Part shown: one piece after another, positions 40,538 through 51,895 of the stretch
How the letters are laid out: each line of letters begins with the position of its first letter
Numbering within the stretch: the stretch's first letter is position 1
From: Siphonodentalium dalli
Lineage: Eukaryota; Mollusca; Scaphopoda; Gadilida; Siphonodentaliidae
Reading direction: 5' to 3'
Assembly: GCA_032622095.1 (NCBI GenBank)
Contig: CP136067.1
Location: 129,103,990-129,167,989 of the forward strand
Length of the DNA stretch: 64,000 bases
Notes under the pieces: model-generated
What the model was told of the DNA's origin: nothing
The model's database searches: none
The model's input: the letters and a program-made list of their open reading frames with translations, nothing else
Program-made: the position numbers and the translations under genes

Positions 40538-41478
40538 GCATATATATGCCATTCGCGAGATTACATGGCACAATGTGTACTATTATATATGCACATTGAA
40601 AACCTGTGCGTCATTTGAAACTATCCTATCATTTATAAAACGCGTAGAAGTCGGAAATTAAACCACGTCAAACATACGGACTGCAGATCATACAGGATCC
40701 AGTATTAAAGGCCTTCGCGGTGGGTATTGCTGTTAACATAGTCACATCCGTTAAAACCGCCGTAAACAGAAATTATATTAAAATATAGACAGATTTTGTT
40801 CTTACACCAATCATCAATATCACGTAAATAGTATGTTATTGTCCTGTTCGTACGCTGAGTTATGTAAACAAAAGCCAAATTGTGTTACAGTAGTGTACTT
40901 AAAGATGTGATAAGCAAAAGACTCAACAACGGGCAGATCCCACTATAGGTGGACTTTAGTTAAACTGCCACCAAGTTATTTACAACGGTATAACGCTCGC
41001 TAATCCTCTCATTTTAAGATTTCGGTGTTGAATGGATCACCAAAAAAAAAATAATTCACCACGGTGTTCAGTGTTTTGCTTATCGGTCACTCTTTACGTG
41101 CTTTCTACACACACAAAAATGTGCTCACACAAAGTGTGTTTTGTGGATAATATCGCATTCATACGATCATTATACTATACTATTAGTATATTATTATGGA
41201 AATTCTAGCTGTAATTTCTATATTATAACCTGTAACGAAGGCCATCCGTGATTTTTAACTGCGCATTTCCTCATGTAGTTACCACTGTGCATGCTTCCGC
41301 CTTCAACAATTGACTACAATGTATGTCGGACTATAATCTGCGGATCAGAATAGCTCACATCATTTAGAAATGCTCTGTATCATGACATTTAGAACTGGTC
41401 GGGCACACGGCCAACATGTGTGCTTTATATCTGCCTCCAGAGTGGATATCCTTTCAGCACCGCTGCCAGCCTGCAGAT
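40538..41478. other. Unassigned DNA
   Basis: No gene recognised. A GTGAGTTATGTAAACAAAAGC-like stretch near 40855 resembles 60110-60125, but the resemblance is short. Confidence 0.4.
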
Positions 41479-41592
41479 AGTATGTCTGTCATTTGCAGAA
41501 TGAGGTCCCCAGATGGTGAATTTAGTGACAATATCCCGCTCGACGGGCTAGCGTCACCAAATTCACCCTATGTGGACCTTATTCTGCTTAAG
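41479..41592. mobile_element. BOX-C palindrome, solitary
   Basis: AGTATGTCTGTCATTTGCAG, AATGAGGTCCCCAGATGG, centre CCCGCTCGACGGGC, then CCTATGTGGACCTTATTCTGC. It matches the left palindrome of the 43334 composite, including the outer flank. Confidence 0.75.
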
Positions 41593-42113
41593 CCTCATCT
41601 TCTGGGAAGTATCTATACTGCCAAATTAACTCTTTTTTTTTAATTACTTCTCATCAGTTAGTATATCCCTTAATTTGCAGAAGATAAAACGCACAATCGA
41701 TGAGAAATTTGCGGTGTGGGGGGGGGGGGGGAGAATTCACGGTAAATAGCTGTATATGAATTTATGTGCATACTATTTGCCATGGATGTTAACATTGACA
41801 TGTAAATAGGAACGAGTCATTTTGGGGGCAAAAAAACATGGCTGCCAGCGGCCATCTTGGATTTCAAATTTCAATCCGCTTTTTACGACCTAAATTTTTT
41901 TTTGCGATTTTGATGTTGTTCGGGTGAAATTCCAATTAATATCAACTCACCAATGTGCGAATTTTGCTATTTTTTGTTTTTGACTTTCCAAATAACTACA
42001 AAACTATACTCGTACAGTGTGTCGGTCAACGTACAATACTATGTATTTGAAATCTCGCGTCATCTCGGGCACACGAGGAAAAGCGACCTTTTATTTCATT
42101 TTATGAGGTGGCT
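41593..42113. other. Unassigned DNA with a poly-G tract
   Basis: A run of about 16 G occurs at 41717-41732. Nothing else recognised. Confidence 0.4.
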
Positions 42114-42281
42114 TAACCCTCTCATGACTTGAGCTTCCTGAAATTTTGGGAAAACCCTGTGCCAATGTATTCTCTGATATATGCGAGTCTCCCATGGATG
42201 TGAGACTCGTATATATAGGATAATGCACTGGCAAGGGTCTTTAATGGTGCCCGAGCGCATCTCCAGTCACGAAAGGATTAA
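42114..42281. mobile_element. PAL-family element, 168 bp, both termini present
   Basis: TTAACCCTCTCATGACTTGA at the left and, inverted at the right, TTAATCCTTTCGTGACTGGA. The core is GCCAATGTATTCTCTGATAT, GAGTCTCCCATGGATGTGAG and TATATATAGGATAATGCAC. Confidence 0.8.
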
Positions 42282-42394
42282 TTCGAAAGACGTTGTAATC
42301 CGAACTGCATTGACTGGACAAACACAGCCTAATTCATGTTATTGCGGTTATTGAGTGGGCAAAAGTTGTAAACCAGACCAATTTTCAGTCCAGA

Positions 42395-42480
42395 ATGTAT
42401 CACGATACGTATCGTATCATTGTACAAAATTGTGATACGTATCGAATCGTGAGGTGGGCATACCGTTGCAGCCCTACAAA
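42395..42480. mobile_element. Probable hAT-type terminal fragment
   Basis: ATCACGATACGTATCGTATC and GTGATACGTATCGAATCGTG are subterminal palindromic repeats, followed by CCGTTGCAGCCCTAC. An inverted CAGGGCTGCAAC-type end is typical of many hAT elements. The other end is not found. The 122-codon open frame across this region is chance. Confidence 0.4.
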
Positions 42481-43137
42481 ACCTGTAGCATGTGGATATA
42501 TCCTTCATTCCATTCTCCCCGAGAGCTTTCCGATGAATGGCAACAAGCCATATTTCCGACTAAATCCTGAAAAGTTACCCATAATTCTGCTGTGGTTATG
42601 GAGTCGATTACTTAGGGCATTACTGTGTGATTATGCCAAAGATCATTCACATCGGATCCAAGATGACAGAGATATCGGGATGGACGTGTTTTGCGCTCTA
42701 AGGGTCAAAACGTCTGAATGCACACTGATGACATATACGATAGCCATAGATCATCATATATAGATACAGAGATCCAAAGTTGGCACATACACATTTTCAC
42801 TCTATATAAGTGCAATAACTATGCAGCAAATGAATCCGTTTACTGTGGAGATCCATTCCCCATATACATGCCAAATATCAATAAGAGCCTCCATAATTAT
42901 GATGAATGAGATTCCAACGCAGAGACGGACGAATGTACGGAACCGTAACGTCGTTACGGGCGTACGGACTGAAACGCGCACGGGCCGCCCACGACGAACA
43001 CACGTACGGACGCACGGAACCAATTTCTATATACCCCAGCCAAACCTAGTTCAACGTATATGTCGCTAGAAAGAAAGTATTGGAAAATGAAATGTTGCAT
43101 TGTAAATGAACTGTAGCTATGGTCGCTTTATGAAGCT
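42481..43137. repeat. Unassigned DNA with a dispersed 80-bp segment
   Basis: 42550-42633 (CGACTAAATCCTGAAAAGTT, GATTACTTAGGGCATTACTG) matches 11895-11985 in the transposon interior. The remainder is unassigned; CACGTACGGACGCACGG-like G/C-rich sequence lies at 42920-43020. Confidence 0.5.
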
Positions 43138-43202
43138 TATTATCTGAACATTTCCTGAGGGATAGCTATACGCATCAATGAGTTAGTATAGAAAAGGGTT
43201 AA
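43138..43202. mobile_element. G-family right-end fragment
   Basis: TATCTGAACATTTCCTGAGG and ATCAATGAGTTAGTATAGAA then AAGGGTTAA match 34880-34942. Confidence 0.55.
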
Positions 43203-43333
43203 ACAATAGAACATTTGCGTCGCCATTATGACAGACACGTGACATGTCAACGGTTGCCAGATTTTATAGAATACCTTTTTTTTTATCTGAAGTACGTTGG
43301 CGTATGAATAGATCTGGTACCAAGGCTGCAAAT

Positions 43334-43752
43334 AGTGTGTCTGTCATTTGCAGAATGAGGTCCACAGAGTGTGAACTTATAGTGACGCTATCCCGAATAT
43401 CTGGTTAGCATCACCAAATTCACCCTCTGGGGACCTAATTCTGCATGGCTTCATCTTCTATGGGAGACATAGACTCAGATTGCAGTTCCCAACTGGTGAA
43501 TTCACCCATTGAGAACCTCGATTATACAATCTGCCAATTTGGGGATTTAGAGAAACTAAACTAAAAAAGAAATAGAATCTATGTAAAGATGTTTCTATAG
43601 AAATTTGATAATAAAGAAACTTTCCAGAGAATTTGAGGCCAAAGCTGAATGAGGTCCACAGAGGGTGAATTTAGTTATGCTAGCCCACTATGCGGGATAG
43701 CGTTACTAAATTCACTCTCTGTGGACCTCATTCTGCAAGTGACAGGCACACT
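43334..43752. mobile_element. BOX-C composite element with two facing palindromes
   Basis: AGTGTGTCTGTCATTTGCAG then AATGAGGTCCACAGA at the left, and inverted at the right AGTGTGCCTGTCACTTGCAG then the same. Each end carries a ~100-bp palindrome (43350-43448 and 43645-43735). The body matches the 4150-4495 copy in reverse complement. It has the same architecture as PAL composites, with different sequence. Confidence 0.85.
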
Positions 43753-44162
43753 AAACTCATGCTTGTCCGGTACATCGTATGTTATGCCTACATGATCTTA
43801 AAATATTAAAACCAACATCGTGGGCAAAGAATAACATGGGAATAATTAGAGAATTTAACGAACAGCGAACAATGAAGCCACAGAAAGTCGTCACTAGGGG
43901 GATTATCCTTTGAAAACAAGGGGTTTTGTCTGGGCGTACCGCTTATCTGGTGGAGTTACATCCATTACGAGTGGTGGGAGCGGAAGACACTTTCCAGAGA
44001 TATGGCCGTATATTTTAAAGGATTATATTTCAACAGTATATATATGGTTTCTCGACAACACGAATGCGGGGGATATCAAGTCCAGACATCTACATCACCA
44101 ATCCAGTCTCTAACCCAAAGCGATTTTGATTTTAAATATGTTTGAAACATATATAAACGGCC
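43753..44162. other. Unassigned DNA
   Basis: No feature recognised beyond a motif-free 67-codon open frame. Confidence 0.4.
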
Positions 44163-44538
44163 CTGTGCCAATGCATTCTCTTATATATGCGAGTCGACCA
44201 TAGGTCGTCTCGCATATATAAGAGAATGCATTGGCTTAACACATTAAAAATTATAAAATTGTTAAAGAATGTAAGAAAAAATGGTAAAAAGTGTTAAAAA
44301 AAGATATTTTTTTTAGGCCAATGCATTCTCTTATATATGCGAGGCGACCTATGGTCGACTCGCATATATAAGAGAATGCATTGGCACAGGGCATAACTGT
44401 AACTATCACAATGTGGTCAAGGAGCCGGTTCCAATGATATCCATATTTGTATGGTTATATTGAGACAGACCGAAGATATTTTAGGCTGTTGAAGCTTTAT
44501 TTGGCCGGTTTTGGCCGGTTTGTTGGGTAAAGGGTTAA
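44163..44538. mobile_element. Composite PAL element
   Basis: CCCTGTGCCAATGCATTCTC opens the first palindrome (to 44235). The second runs 44318-44392 and closes with GGCACAGGG. The following module, to TTAA at 44535-44538, is nearly identical to 34455-34580. A left TTAACCC end is not evident. Confidence 0.8.
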
Positions 44539-44714
44539 AACTCATATATAACTGAAATTTACAAGGAAAATAGGAAGGCCTAACGATTGTGTCCTAATTT
44601 TGAACATCAAACACACCTCAACAAGTAAAATGCACACGAAGTTCAATAACTCCTGCAACAAATAATTAGCTAACCAAAGTTGTATTAGTTGCAGATAGCA
44701 GCTATCCAAACGTC

Positions 44715-45290
44715 TAAAGGGACGGTTTAGAGATTACATTGGTGACGTAGGTTCCCGGCTCTGAACGTGTGAAGCGATGGTTTAGAGATTGCATGATTGT
44801 ACCGTAGGTTCTCGGCCCTGAGGGTATGAAGCAACGGTTTAGAGATTACGTTAGTGACGTAGGTTCCCGGCTCTGAACGTGTGAAGCGATGATTTAGAGA
44901 TTACATGAGTGTAACGTAGGTATCCGGTCCTGAACATATGAAGCGACGGTTTAGAGATTACTTTCTACGATAGAGACGGTATCTAGATTACATTTAGATT
45001 TACGGTTTAGAGATTACATTAGTGACGTAGGTTCCTGAACGTCTGAAGTGACAGTTTAAAGATTACATTAGTGACGTAGGTTCCTGAACGGCGAAGTGAC
45101 GGTTTAGATATTACATTAGTGACGTAGGTTTCTGAACGTCTGAAGCGACGGTTTAGATATTACATTAGTGACCTGGGTTCCTGAACGTCCGAAATGACGG
45201 TTTAGAGATTACATTGCTGACGTAGTTTCCTGAACGTTTGAAGCGACGGTTTATAGATTACATCAGTGGCGTATGTTCCTGGCCCTGAAT
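44715..45290. repeat. 48-57-bp tandem repeat, about 11 copies
   Basis: The unit is CGGTTTAGAGATTACATTAG, TGACGTAGGTTCC(CGGCT), CTGAACGTCTGAAGCGA. The first four or five units are about 57 bases; later ones have lost an internal CGGCTC-type block and are about 49 bases. Most units carry TGACGTA, a CRE-like sequence. Confidence 0.85.
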
Positions 45291-45621
45291 ATGACTGTCC
45301 AATGTCGTGTTTTCTCACTGCCATTGTGATTTATTAATTGGTGGTATCTATTGTATACCATCATTACATGTATTCACCTACATAATTCGTACTCGGAAAC
45401 CAGCAGCTAACATATAATGATTAGACCTTACACCATCTCTCTCCTCCCTTTAAGAAGGCCCCCCATTCGTGATTTTTCAAAAAATCTAAATTTCAAACTT
45501 TCAATTTGAAGGAAAACATCATTATCCTTTATAACTCTTTTCCCTCAAAACATTGTTTAAAAACAAATGTAGGTCGATAGACAGTTTGACAGGACATATT
45601 TTCAAAAACACACTGCATTAT
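45291..45621. other. Unassigned DNA
   Basis: No feature recognised apart from AT-rich low complexity. Confidence 0.4.
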
Positions 45622-46026
45622 CTAGACTATGAAGCCAACTAGGGTATGCGCTCAGTCTACCATCTGAAATCATGACTGTCTGCGAGAAAATAAATAAAAC
45701 ATTGTGTATTTCAGTTTTTGGCAGCCATTTCCAGAACTATTTTTTTATAGAAAAAAATCACCACAAAACTACATAATGTCTGAAAAGAAAAATAAGTAAT
45801 GCGTATTTATGTCTGCCAGATTATTGAAAACGTGGTTGAATAATATTTATGTTGTTACAAGTTGTCTTGGTCCTTTAGCCGATAAAAAAAAATAGTCCAG
45901 CAAATGGCTGCCAAAAAAACTAAAATATGCAATGAGAAGATGTTTTATTTATTTTCTCGCAGACAGCCATGGTTACGGTGGTAGACTGAGTGCATACACA
46001 AGTTGGGTTCATATAGTCTATATAAT
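45622..46026. repeat. 400-bp foldback
   Basis: The left arm (TATGCGCTCAGTCTACC, GACTGTCTGCGAGAAAATAA, TTTTTGGCAGCCATTT) is inverted at the right (AAATGGCTGCCAAAAA, TTATTTTCTCGCAGACAGCC, GGTAGACTGAGTGCATA). The arms are about 105 bases and imperfect. Confidence 0.75.
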
Positions 46027-47106
46027 GTACTCTCCCGTGCGATCACTTTTCACCATTGATACAAGTACGTCCACAAACGATACAAATCAGATAAACTCAC
46101 TTTTTAAAGTGATTCCCACAAACTAAAGAACTTTATCACGTAACTGTCTCATCAGAAACAATCATTGATATTAATCTACGCTTTACACATAGATATGGAA
46201 GACAGATATAACACCACACGTGTATTACCTAGACACGATTTGGAAGCTCAAATTATCCACGCTCGTTTCAAGAGAATTTTCAATTATGATATGTCGTACT
46301 CGTGTGGCGTCGGAAATATTTTACTATAATTTGGTGTCAAATCTGATCGTGCAATATTAAGCATGTTCTGGGCGCGGATGTGCAAACAAGAAATAAAAAC
46401 ATGCAGCTATATAATGCATCAGCGCGATCAGAGGCAAACGTTCCATAATAAATGGTTATACATTATACCTTTATCATGAGAACAGAGAAATGTTTGGAAT
46501 CAAAATGAGATCATGGGAAGAATCTCCCGATGCAGTCGTTTTTTTTTCTTTCATTAAACTTATTGATCGGGAAATTATTATGTCCGTTTAAGTAGGGTTG
46601 CTTTATCAGAAGGCCACCTCAAACCAAGGAGGATTAGTTATATGTCAACACAACCACCACCACAACCACCGCAATCAGCATAGAGGAGAGGAGAGTGGCT
46701 GGCTTCGAAGCGCCCGGGATGGTCGAAAGGATCGAGTGAACTTCTCCTTCAGCCCACAACACCACAATAAATACTAGTATTTTCTCCACTTTTTTTATAA
46801 TGCAAATTCGCAGGATTTGACTTATAATCATAGTGACGCAAGGTAATGTAAATTTATTCTGCAAACATAACTACCTTTCCGTTGCAATATAGTGGGATTC
46901 CCGACAGCTGATGTGTACATGTATGTGTTAACATGACATTTGAAAAGGGAATTTTTGCGAACAAAAATATTTTCTGAAGTGATCAAAGGCCGTTATAACG
47001 AGAGGCCTATCACGATCGGCAGATGTTTAACCCATCCCTTGGCGATAACGATTAGCTATTTTCATAAATCCTTACACCAACCTTTTCAACAATTCAAACC
47101 TTACTA
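46027..47106. other. Unassigned DNA with one dispersed block
   Basis: 46998-47068 (CGAGAGGCCTATCACGATCG, AGATGTTTAACCCATCCCTT, GGCGATAA) matches 53714-53785. No gene is recognised in the rest; CACAACCACCACCACAACCA-type low complexity lies near 46650. Confidence 0.45.
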
Positions 47107-47459
47107 TTAAAGCTACTCGATCCGATTAAGCACCCCTCAGTTACTATTTATTTGGTTCGGGGTAACAAATATTTTAAATCCATTATCTTTAACCACCTGG
47201 AATATTTAGTGGCCGTGTGAAAGTCGATGAAGATGGATAACTCTAAAATCAAGTGGCTTTTTTGTGTCAGATATATGACAAAGCAGCAAAATTTCATTGT
47301 ACAAAATGTTGATAAATAACAGTTTTTGGGCAATTTTATACTATAGTGGACTGTGGTTAGCATTATTTTTGGGCAATTAATCGATTCTGATAACTGAAGC
47401 GGAATTGTTGTTGGAATCTGATGATATGGGGACCATCAAATCGGATTGAGTACCTTTAA
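47107..47459. mobile_element. TTA-1 family MITE, both ends present
   Basis: TTAAAGCTACTCGATCCGAT at the left and AATCGGATTGAGTACCTTTA followed by A at the right, with TTAA at both ends. Internal sequence (GTTGATAAATAACAG, ATAGTGGACTGTGGTTAGC) is shared with the 52179 copy. Confidence 0.8.
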
Positions 47460-47619
47460 GTTCACAAGTGGCATAAGCCTTATTGGGCACCTTCCATATG
47501 AACATGGATATGGCATTTGATTCCAACCTATTAAGTCAGTTTAAAATAGATATATAGTCTAGTCAGATTGAAAATAGATTCATTACATTGGATAGCATAC
47601 TGTATGACCATGGAATGGG

Positions 47620-48894
47620 TAGGGTTAATTTTCTTCTAAGCTAAACATTGGAAAGATATAATGTATGTAAACAGTGGAAATATAATTAAAGTTATGGTTA
47701 ATATCTTCAAACCAATCGATACCAAAATCTATACAGGTGAAGAATGTATCAGCATTAACATGGATGCAATTATATATATAGTGATCATGTGAAAAATATC
47801 TAGTTATCACATTGTGTCAACAGGATTGGTGGAGGATGTTAATATTTTTAAGCAAATAAACAAAATGACCCTCACTATGTAGGTTAGGGGTGTGTTATCA
47901 TAAACTATGCCAAGAACTATAAACATAATCAATGGAAATATTTGATTTATGAAATCGGATAGAATGGGGTTAATCTTACCCAAACTAATGAACTGATAAA
48001 CACAAAAAAGTCTATGAAAAGCATGTCATTGGATTTAGCAAAACCCATACAATAAGCCAGTCCCTAATGTCATGAACCTATTACAACAAAGGGGTTAACT
48101 CAATATTGCACAGAAAAGCAGAACTAGCCTGAGTGTAATCAATTAGCTTTGACAGGTTTTATCAACAGACTCCCCAGAGCAATGTTATTTATCTCTATGG
48201 TATGTAGTGTCCAGTTAAACATTGGCAATAATGCACTCTGTGTTATGTGAGATCTTCTCTTCTCACAGTACAGGCTTACTTTATCAGTCACTTTAATTTT
48301 AAATGGCCATAACTCTGTTAAAATATACCCGATCAAACTGAAATTCGAACCTGATCTGTATTTCGGGATGAGGACCATATGTACCAAATTTGGTGCTGAT
48401 CAGATGAAAAATTTAAGTCAACACAGCTTGGATGAATTCTATTTAAAAACAAGAGCAGAAAGGGTTAACTAAACGATACCAAAAACCATACAGATAAAGA
48501 ACATGCTAAGAAAAACCTAGGTAAGAAATATGAGGCACATCAGAAGAAAATTGTTTGACTTAGATGCATCAGATAGCATTTGTGTGCAGGGTTAATTATT
48601 TTCTAAATCGATCAACCAATCGATACCAAAAACTATACAGGTGAGGGGTGTGTCATTGTAAACCTACATATCAAATATGAACACAATCGGACAAAACATA
48701 CTTAAGTTATGGCATCGGATAGAACATGACTATGTGCGGATGCAAAGTGTTAATAATTTCTAAACCGATCAACCGATCAATACCAAAAACTATACAGGTG
48801 AGAAGTGTGTCATCATAAACATGCACATAAAATTTGAACACGATTCATTAAAAAATATTTGAGTAAATGAATCGGATAGCAAGTGTCTACGGAC
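47620..48894. repeat. Degenerate repeats of a ~150-bp SINE-like unit
   Basis: Blocks recur: GGGTTAAT, CCAATCGATACCAAAA, CTATACAGGTGAGRRGTGTG, TCATNRTAAACAT and ATGRATCGGATAG, best seen at 48595-48750 and 48752-48894, with older copies from 47625. 48300-48420 carries ATGGCCATAACTCTGTTAAA and CAAATTTGGTGCTGATCAGA, which is matched at 54660-54785. Confidence 0.6.
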
Positions 48895-49030
48895 AGACGG
48901 ACAGACGGACAGACGGACGGATGGACGGACGGACGGACGGACAGACGGACGGACGAACGACGGATGGTTGATCCGGACATCGGCATTATGTGTACCATAC
49001 ATGGTATGGGTACACATAAAAAAAAGAGTC
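48895..49030 (+). repeat. GGAC/GACA microsatellite and terminal hairpin of a SINE-like unit
   Basis: GGACAGACGGACAGACGGAC tract to about 48960, then GATCCGGACATCGGCATTAT, hairpin GTGTACC-ATACATGGTAT-GGGTACAC and an A-rich end at 49020. The same order is seen at 54820-54945 and 55005-55095. Confidence 0.75.
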
Positions 49031-49338
49031 GTTCGCTGAAATGGAGCACAATTGCGATCGGCAAATGTGTATGTACAATATATATTTACGTTTATAGTTG
49101 TTGGCAATCAATCTATTCAGTTAAAAAACTTATTTATGTTTGTATGCTTGTTATTCTGCAATATTTTGATCTAAAAATAGAATTGTCCCGCCATGGCGAC
49201 AACAACTGCCGATCAGTTGTTTGTACGGTTTATACACTGTGATAATTATAGTCACCGATCTCTCCACGTATGAGCATGAAGTTTGACAGAATAAAACGAG
49301 AATGAACCGTGTTATCGATATTTGTGTTCCGTGTCTCA

Positions 49339-50664
49339 ATTCACATACTGCAGAGCTGACGGAGGACACTCTACGAATCCAAGGTTTATCAATCAGACAT
49401 ATTCACGGTGGCAATAAAATCACATACAGAGAGCTGACGGAGGACACTCTCCAAATCCAAGGTTTATCAATCAAACATATTCACGGTGGCAATAAAATCA
49501 CATGCAGAGAGCCGACGGAGGACACTCTCCAAATCCAAGGTTTATCAATCAGACATATTCACGGTGGCAATAAAATCACATACAGAGAGCTGACGGATGA
49601 CACTCTCCAAATCCAAGGTTTATCAATCAGACATATTCACGGTGGCAATAAAATCACATACAGAGAGCTGACGGAGGACGCTCTCCAAATCCAAGGTTTA
49701 CCAATCAAACATGTTCACGGTGGCAATAAAATCACATGCAGAGAGCCGACGAGAACACTCTACGAATCCAAGGTTTATCAGTCAAACATGTTCACGGTGG
49801 CAATAAAATCACATGCAGAGAGCCGACGGAGAACACTCTACGAATCCAAGGTTTATCAGTCAAACATGTTCACGGTGGCAATAAAATCACATGCAGAGAG
49901 CCGACGGAGAACACTCTACGAATCCAAGGTTTATCAGCCAAACATGTTCACGGTGGCAATACAATCACATACAGAGAGCTGACGGAGGACACTCTCCGAA
50001 TCCAAGGTTTATCAATCAAACATGTTCACGGTGGCAATAAAATCACATACAGAGAGCCGACGGAGGATAATCTACGAATCCAAGGTTTATCAATCAGACA
50101 TGTTCACTGCGGCAATAAAATCACATGCAGAGAGCCGACGGAGGATACTCTACGAATCCAAGGTTTATCAATCAGACATGTTCACTGCGGCAATAAAATC
50201 ACGTGCAGAGAGCCGACGGAGGATACTCTACGAATCCAAGGTTTATCAATCAGACATATTCACGGTGGCAATAAAATCACATACAGAGAGCCGACGGAGG
50301 ACACTCTCCAAATCCAAGGTTTATCAATCAAACATGTTCACGGTGGCAATAAAATCACATGCAGAGAGCCGACGGAGGATACTCTACGAATCCAAGGTTT
50401 ATCAATCAGACATATTCACGGTGGCAATAAAATCACATACAGAGAGCCGACGGAGGACACTCTCCAAATCCAAGGTTTATCAATCAAACATGTTCACGGT
50501 GGCAATAAAATCACATGCAGAGAGCCGACGGAGGATACTCTACGAATCCAAGGTTTATCAATCAAACATGTTCACTGCGGCAATAAAATCACATACAGAG
50601 AGCTGACGGAGGACACTCTCCGAATCCAAGGTTTATCAATCAGACATGTTCACTGCGGGCAATA
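49339..50664 (+). repeat. 78-bp (26-codon) tandem repeat, about 17 copies
   Basis: The unit is GAGCTGACGGAGGACACTCT, CCRAATCCAAGGTTTATCAA, TCARACATRTTCACGGTGGC, AATAAAATCACATRCAGA. Two plus-strand frames remain open: 49302-49982 and 49736-50665. In the first the repeat reads ELTEDTLRIQGLS then IRHIHGGNKITYR. A two-base deletion at about 49745 swaps the frames. Openness of both frames is a property of the repeat, so coding is doubtful. Units are very alike, indicating recent expansion. Confidence 0.93.
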
Positions 50665-50737
50665 AAATCACATAAATTCTTCGTCTCTAGTCGCGTTTGC
50701 GATCGCCTCGGCCTTTTTAGATGCGTGATACTGATGA

Positions 50738-50820
50738 ACCACGTGATTGCCCACCGTGAACATGTTTGATTGATAAACCTTGGATTCGTAGAGTGTTCTC
50801 CGTCAGCTCTGCAGTATGAA
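50738..50820 (-). repeat. One inverted copy of the 78-bp unit beyond the array
   Basis: CACCGTGAACATGTTTGATT, GATAAACCTTGGATTCGTAG, AGTGTTCTCCGTCAGCTCTG then CAGTATG is the reverse complement of a unit plus the array's left shoulder (CATACTGCAGAGCTGACGG at about 49344). The array thus sits between inverted arms. Confidence 0.85.
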
Positions 50821-50941
50821 AATGGTAATACACTAGGATATGACATATTCCATAGCATTTTGGCAGCTATGAGAATATGCTATACTATTTTTTTAAACAA
50901 GCTGATACCTCATTTGTGTCCAAACTCACAGTTGTTTGCTC

Positions 50942-51039
50942 TAATATTCTGACCAAAGTTGTCAGTCGAAGGATTCTCCTAGATGTATGGTCTAGTGTAT
51001 TCCACGAACACCCGACTGACAACTTTGGTCAGAATATTA
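50942..51039. repeat. Perfect 27-bp inverted repeat with 44-bp spacer
   Basis: TAATATTCTGACCAAAGTTG then TCAGTCG at 50942-50968 is inverted without mismatch at 51013-51039. Confidence 0.92.
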
Positions 51040-51179
51040 TAGAAAACCTCAGAAGTATTTCGGAAGAAATATGATATCAACTTTTTTTAAAATAAACTAG
51101 CATAATATGCTCGTAACAGTCAAAATTCTACATTTTGTGTCAGTTCAGGGCCGTCGATAGAGTGTCTCTGTGTGGGTGG

Positions 51180-51625
51180 AGGGGTGTTCACCTTGAACTT
51201 TCCAATTGCACCCCGGCACCCTTGGACCAGACCAAAATGTTCGCGAAATACCATTTGCACCCAACCATCTTCGGTTGCAACTTTCCAACTAATCTAATAC
51301 CTTAATCTTTCCAACTGTTGGAATTTTTCAATCAAACACCCCTCAGGTTGGAAAATTTCCAACTGAAGGCCATTTCAGACAAAAAAAAATTAACAAAAAG
51401 TTTTAAAATATGCTATTGTTAGTCTAAAAAAAACAAAACAATTTCCACTAATTATTACTGGTTTCAAAATTAAACAATGAGAACAATGTCAACCTGTAAA
51501 CTATGTGGTCTAAAATTCCCAACTACTGCTGTGTCAGGCATGAAATTACCAACTGTTTAAAATTATGATCAAATTGTGGGGGGGGGGGTATAGACACCCA
51601 CCCCCTGTAGCAACGTCCCTGCCTA
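51180..51625. repeat. STR-family block
   Basis: Repeated TTTCCAACTG, GTTGGAA and AATTTCCAACTGAAGGCC, with GGACCAGACCAAAATGTTCG at the left and a poly-G tract, CACCCACCCCCTGTAGCAAC and GTCCCTGCC at the right. It matches 4496-4690 and 58740-59165. Confidence 0.6.
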
Positions 51626-51895
51626 TACTATAGTTCCGTGGGAGGCCGGCTGTCATCGGCGGTAAACTAGTTGATATGGTGTCTCGATTGTCATCGTGTT
51701 GACTTGTTCAAATGACAGTCAGCGTTATGGGAGGAACCGCGAATGACAATGGTTTCACATCAGTAGATTAAATTCTGAAGAAAACCCCGATATGTAAGAT
51801 TTAAATTAAAAACCGAGACCGATATATATATATATATAACTCACTTTGATGTTGTTTCTATTATGTGATCTACATGAATACGAGCTTCCGCAGTC
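51626..51895. other. Unassigned DNA with a short (TA)n
   Basis: TATATATATATATA at about 51823-51837; nothing else recognised. Confidence 0.4.

Noticed and set aside
42395-42763. A 122-codon gene at 42.4 kb
   Set aside because: Its start lies in a palindromic hAT-like terminal sequence and its middle is a dispersed repeat shared with 11.9 kb.
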